Assembly: GCA_038502055.1 (NCBI GenBank)
Contig: JAXRKN010000043.1
Location: forward strand, 6,510,001-6,574,000
Origin: Tanytarsus gracilentus
Taxonomy: Eukaryota > Arthropoda > Insecta > Diptera > Chironomidae
Length of the DNA stretch: 64,000 nucleotides
Reading direction: 5' to 3'
Part shown: positions 62,663 through 64,000 of the stretch, one piece after another
Numbering within the stretch: position 1 is the first letter of the stretch
Layout: each line of letters begins with the position of its first letter
Program-made: the position numbers and the translations under genes
The notes under the pieces: model-generated
The model's database searches: none
What the model saw: the letters and a program-made list of their open reading frames with translations, nothing else
Told to the model about the DNA's origin: nothing

Positions 62663-63939
62663 ATGGAAAGAGCATCATCGGCTGTCAAACCAAAAATTTT
62701 GCCCGTTGTTCTACTTTCATCGATTCCATTAAGCCTGGTGAACGGGGCAGGTGGAAAGGAGGCGAGGAAGATAAATATAAGGCAAAATCGGACGCAGCCA
62801 TACACGACGACGATTGTGAATGATAATCAACGATCGTTAAGTGAACGCAGCACTTCATGTTCGAATTGCAATAAGCAAACAAACAATCAATCCTCGTCAT
62901 CGAAGGGTAACGGAACGCTCGCAGGCATGCTTCAGAGTCCGATGTTGATTCTTCCAATTTTGTCGACAAAATCAGCCATTTCGCAGGCGAAAATACACTC
63001 GAATGTTTATTGCAACCAGCAGCAACATCATCAGCCAGTATATTATTCTGCTGCCAAGAAGGGAGACGAGTCAAATGGTGGCAGTTGTAGGGTAAGAGAA
63101 ATTTCTTGTTCTTTTCGAGCACACAAATTATAATTTTTTTTCACTTCTGCCATTGCTGCTGGTGTGTCGCTCTTTCTCGTTCTTCATCCGTTTTCCACGT
63201 AATGAGTTTTTGTGTCGCACACACACAAACTATACAGCAAAGAGCTTTTTTGCGAGGTGGCAAGTAGAGAGAGAGAAATGATAATAGCACCACGAAAAGC
63301 TTAGACTCCATCATTCTTTGTTCCGGCATTGATGTTGTGTTGTGCTTGCAGCGAGAGAGTTGAATGATAGAAAAGCCTCAGGGAATGTGAGCGCATTCAG
63401 CGAGGTAGAAAATTATTCGACTGAGAGAGGCTTTCCAGAAAATTCAGCGTGAATATTCGCAAACTCGATAAAAATTCGTTAAAAATATTTTTTTTATTTA
63501 AAAAAAGCTTTAAAATATTTAAATTTTCATTTGAAAGTCAGACGGACATTTTGCCGAATTCTCACATGAATATTTGCTAAGTATTTCATGAGGGTTAAAT
63601 CTCTGCTTCATGAAAATTGCTTAAATGAAAAATAAATGTAGACAAAAACGAGCGAAAGAGAGCATGTAGCAAGAGAAAACTTGCTCTAAGCATACAAGAA
63701 TATTCTTGGGAATATGAAGGTATACATAAAAATGAGAAAGAGGGAGAGGAATGTTGAATGTACATAGAGACGAAATGAAACTACTGCTTGCCATACCTTC
63801 ATCGCCTTTGATACTACAGAAAGATACCGCATATGCCAACGAAACAAAAAAAAATGTAAATAAAAGCTCGTCTCTAAAATTTCATTGCTTATTTTAGGCA
63901 CATATTGCTGATGATGTCACTGATTATGAATCGAATTAA
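62663..63939 (+). CDS. Candidate unrecognised gene, two coding exons
   Basis: Exon 62663-63091 encodes 143 residues from MERASSAVKPKILPVVLLSS to ...GGSCR, ending at a strong donor (AGG|GTAAGA). A clean acceptor (TTATTTTAG) at 63897 gives the phase-matched exon 63898-63939, AHIADDVTDYESN then stop, for 156 residues in all. The N terminus has a hydrophobic stretch (ILPVVLLSSIPLSLV) that could be a weak signal or anchor. The middle is rich in Ser, Asn, Gln and Thr, with SCSNCNK and QQQHHQP low-complexity parts. GC and codon use here are higher than in the flanks, which favours real coding. An acceptor at 62609 suggests an upstream untranslated exon. The family is not recognised, and the second exon is less certain than the first. 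Confidence 0.5.
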
Positions 63940-64000
63940 CCCTCGATTTAAGAGATTCGTAAGCAGTTTTTTTGTTTGCATTGTATAACTTAAAAGGATG

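Overview
The window is AT-rich nuclear DNA from an insect, most likely a fly of the nematoceran (midge or mosquito) type. The genes have short GT..AG introns (often about 55-110 bases) beside a few multi-kilobase ones. The tropomodulin, calcineurin A and J-domain proteins closely resemble dipteran orthologues as I remember them. The species cannot be fixed from the sequence alone. There is no operon-like or CRISPR-like architecture.

Layout. Positions 1-440 (-) hold the 5' end of the ribosome-biogenesis gene RRP36. It is head to head, 144 bases apart, with a CCDC186/golgin-type coiled-coil gene (585-2518, +). A 13.5-kb gene-poor stretch follows. It carries a 31-bp-period triplet of palindromic octamer-like sites near 4.2 kb, a broken short-chain dehydrogenase fragment near 5.2 kb and a long CT microsatellite. 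The prolyl 4-hydroxylase alpha-subunit gene is at 16018-18607 (+). The DNAJC12/Jdp co-chaperone gene is at 20258-23365 (-), in five exons including a 27-base exon and a short last exon that restores the conserved FRNYEI tail. Tropomodulin spans 25831-40214 (+), with two alternative first coding exons and several alternative C-terminal exons. Its first intron contains a 1.7-kb terminal-inverted-repeat element with palindromic arms and a tRNA-Ala-like core, followed by a 120-bp tandem repeat. An unrecognised three-exon gene lies at 41647-42489 (-). Divergent from it is the calcineurin A catalytic-subunit gene (46042-55155, +, nine coding exons). The right end carries a candidate unrecognised two-exon gene (62663-63939, +).

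How the genes relate. The genes are ordinary, functionally unrelated housekeeping or tissue genes: rRNA processing, secretory trafficking, collagen hydroxylation, Hsp70 co-chaperone, actin pointed-end capping and Ca2+/calmodulin phosphatase. I rebuilt exon structures by matching splice signals, reading phase and family conservation; all are predictions without transcript support. I see no convincing new biological system. The best leads are the tropomodulin isoform array, the foldback-like element with its tRNA-like core, the 31-bp palindrome triplet, and two conserved-looking but unrecognised proteins.
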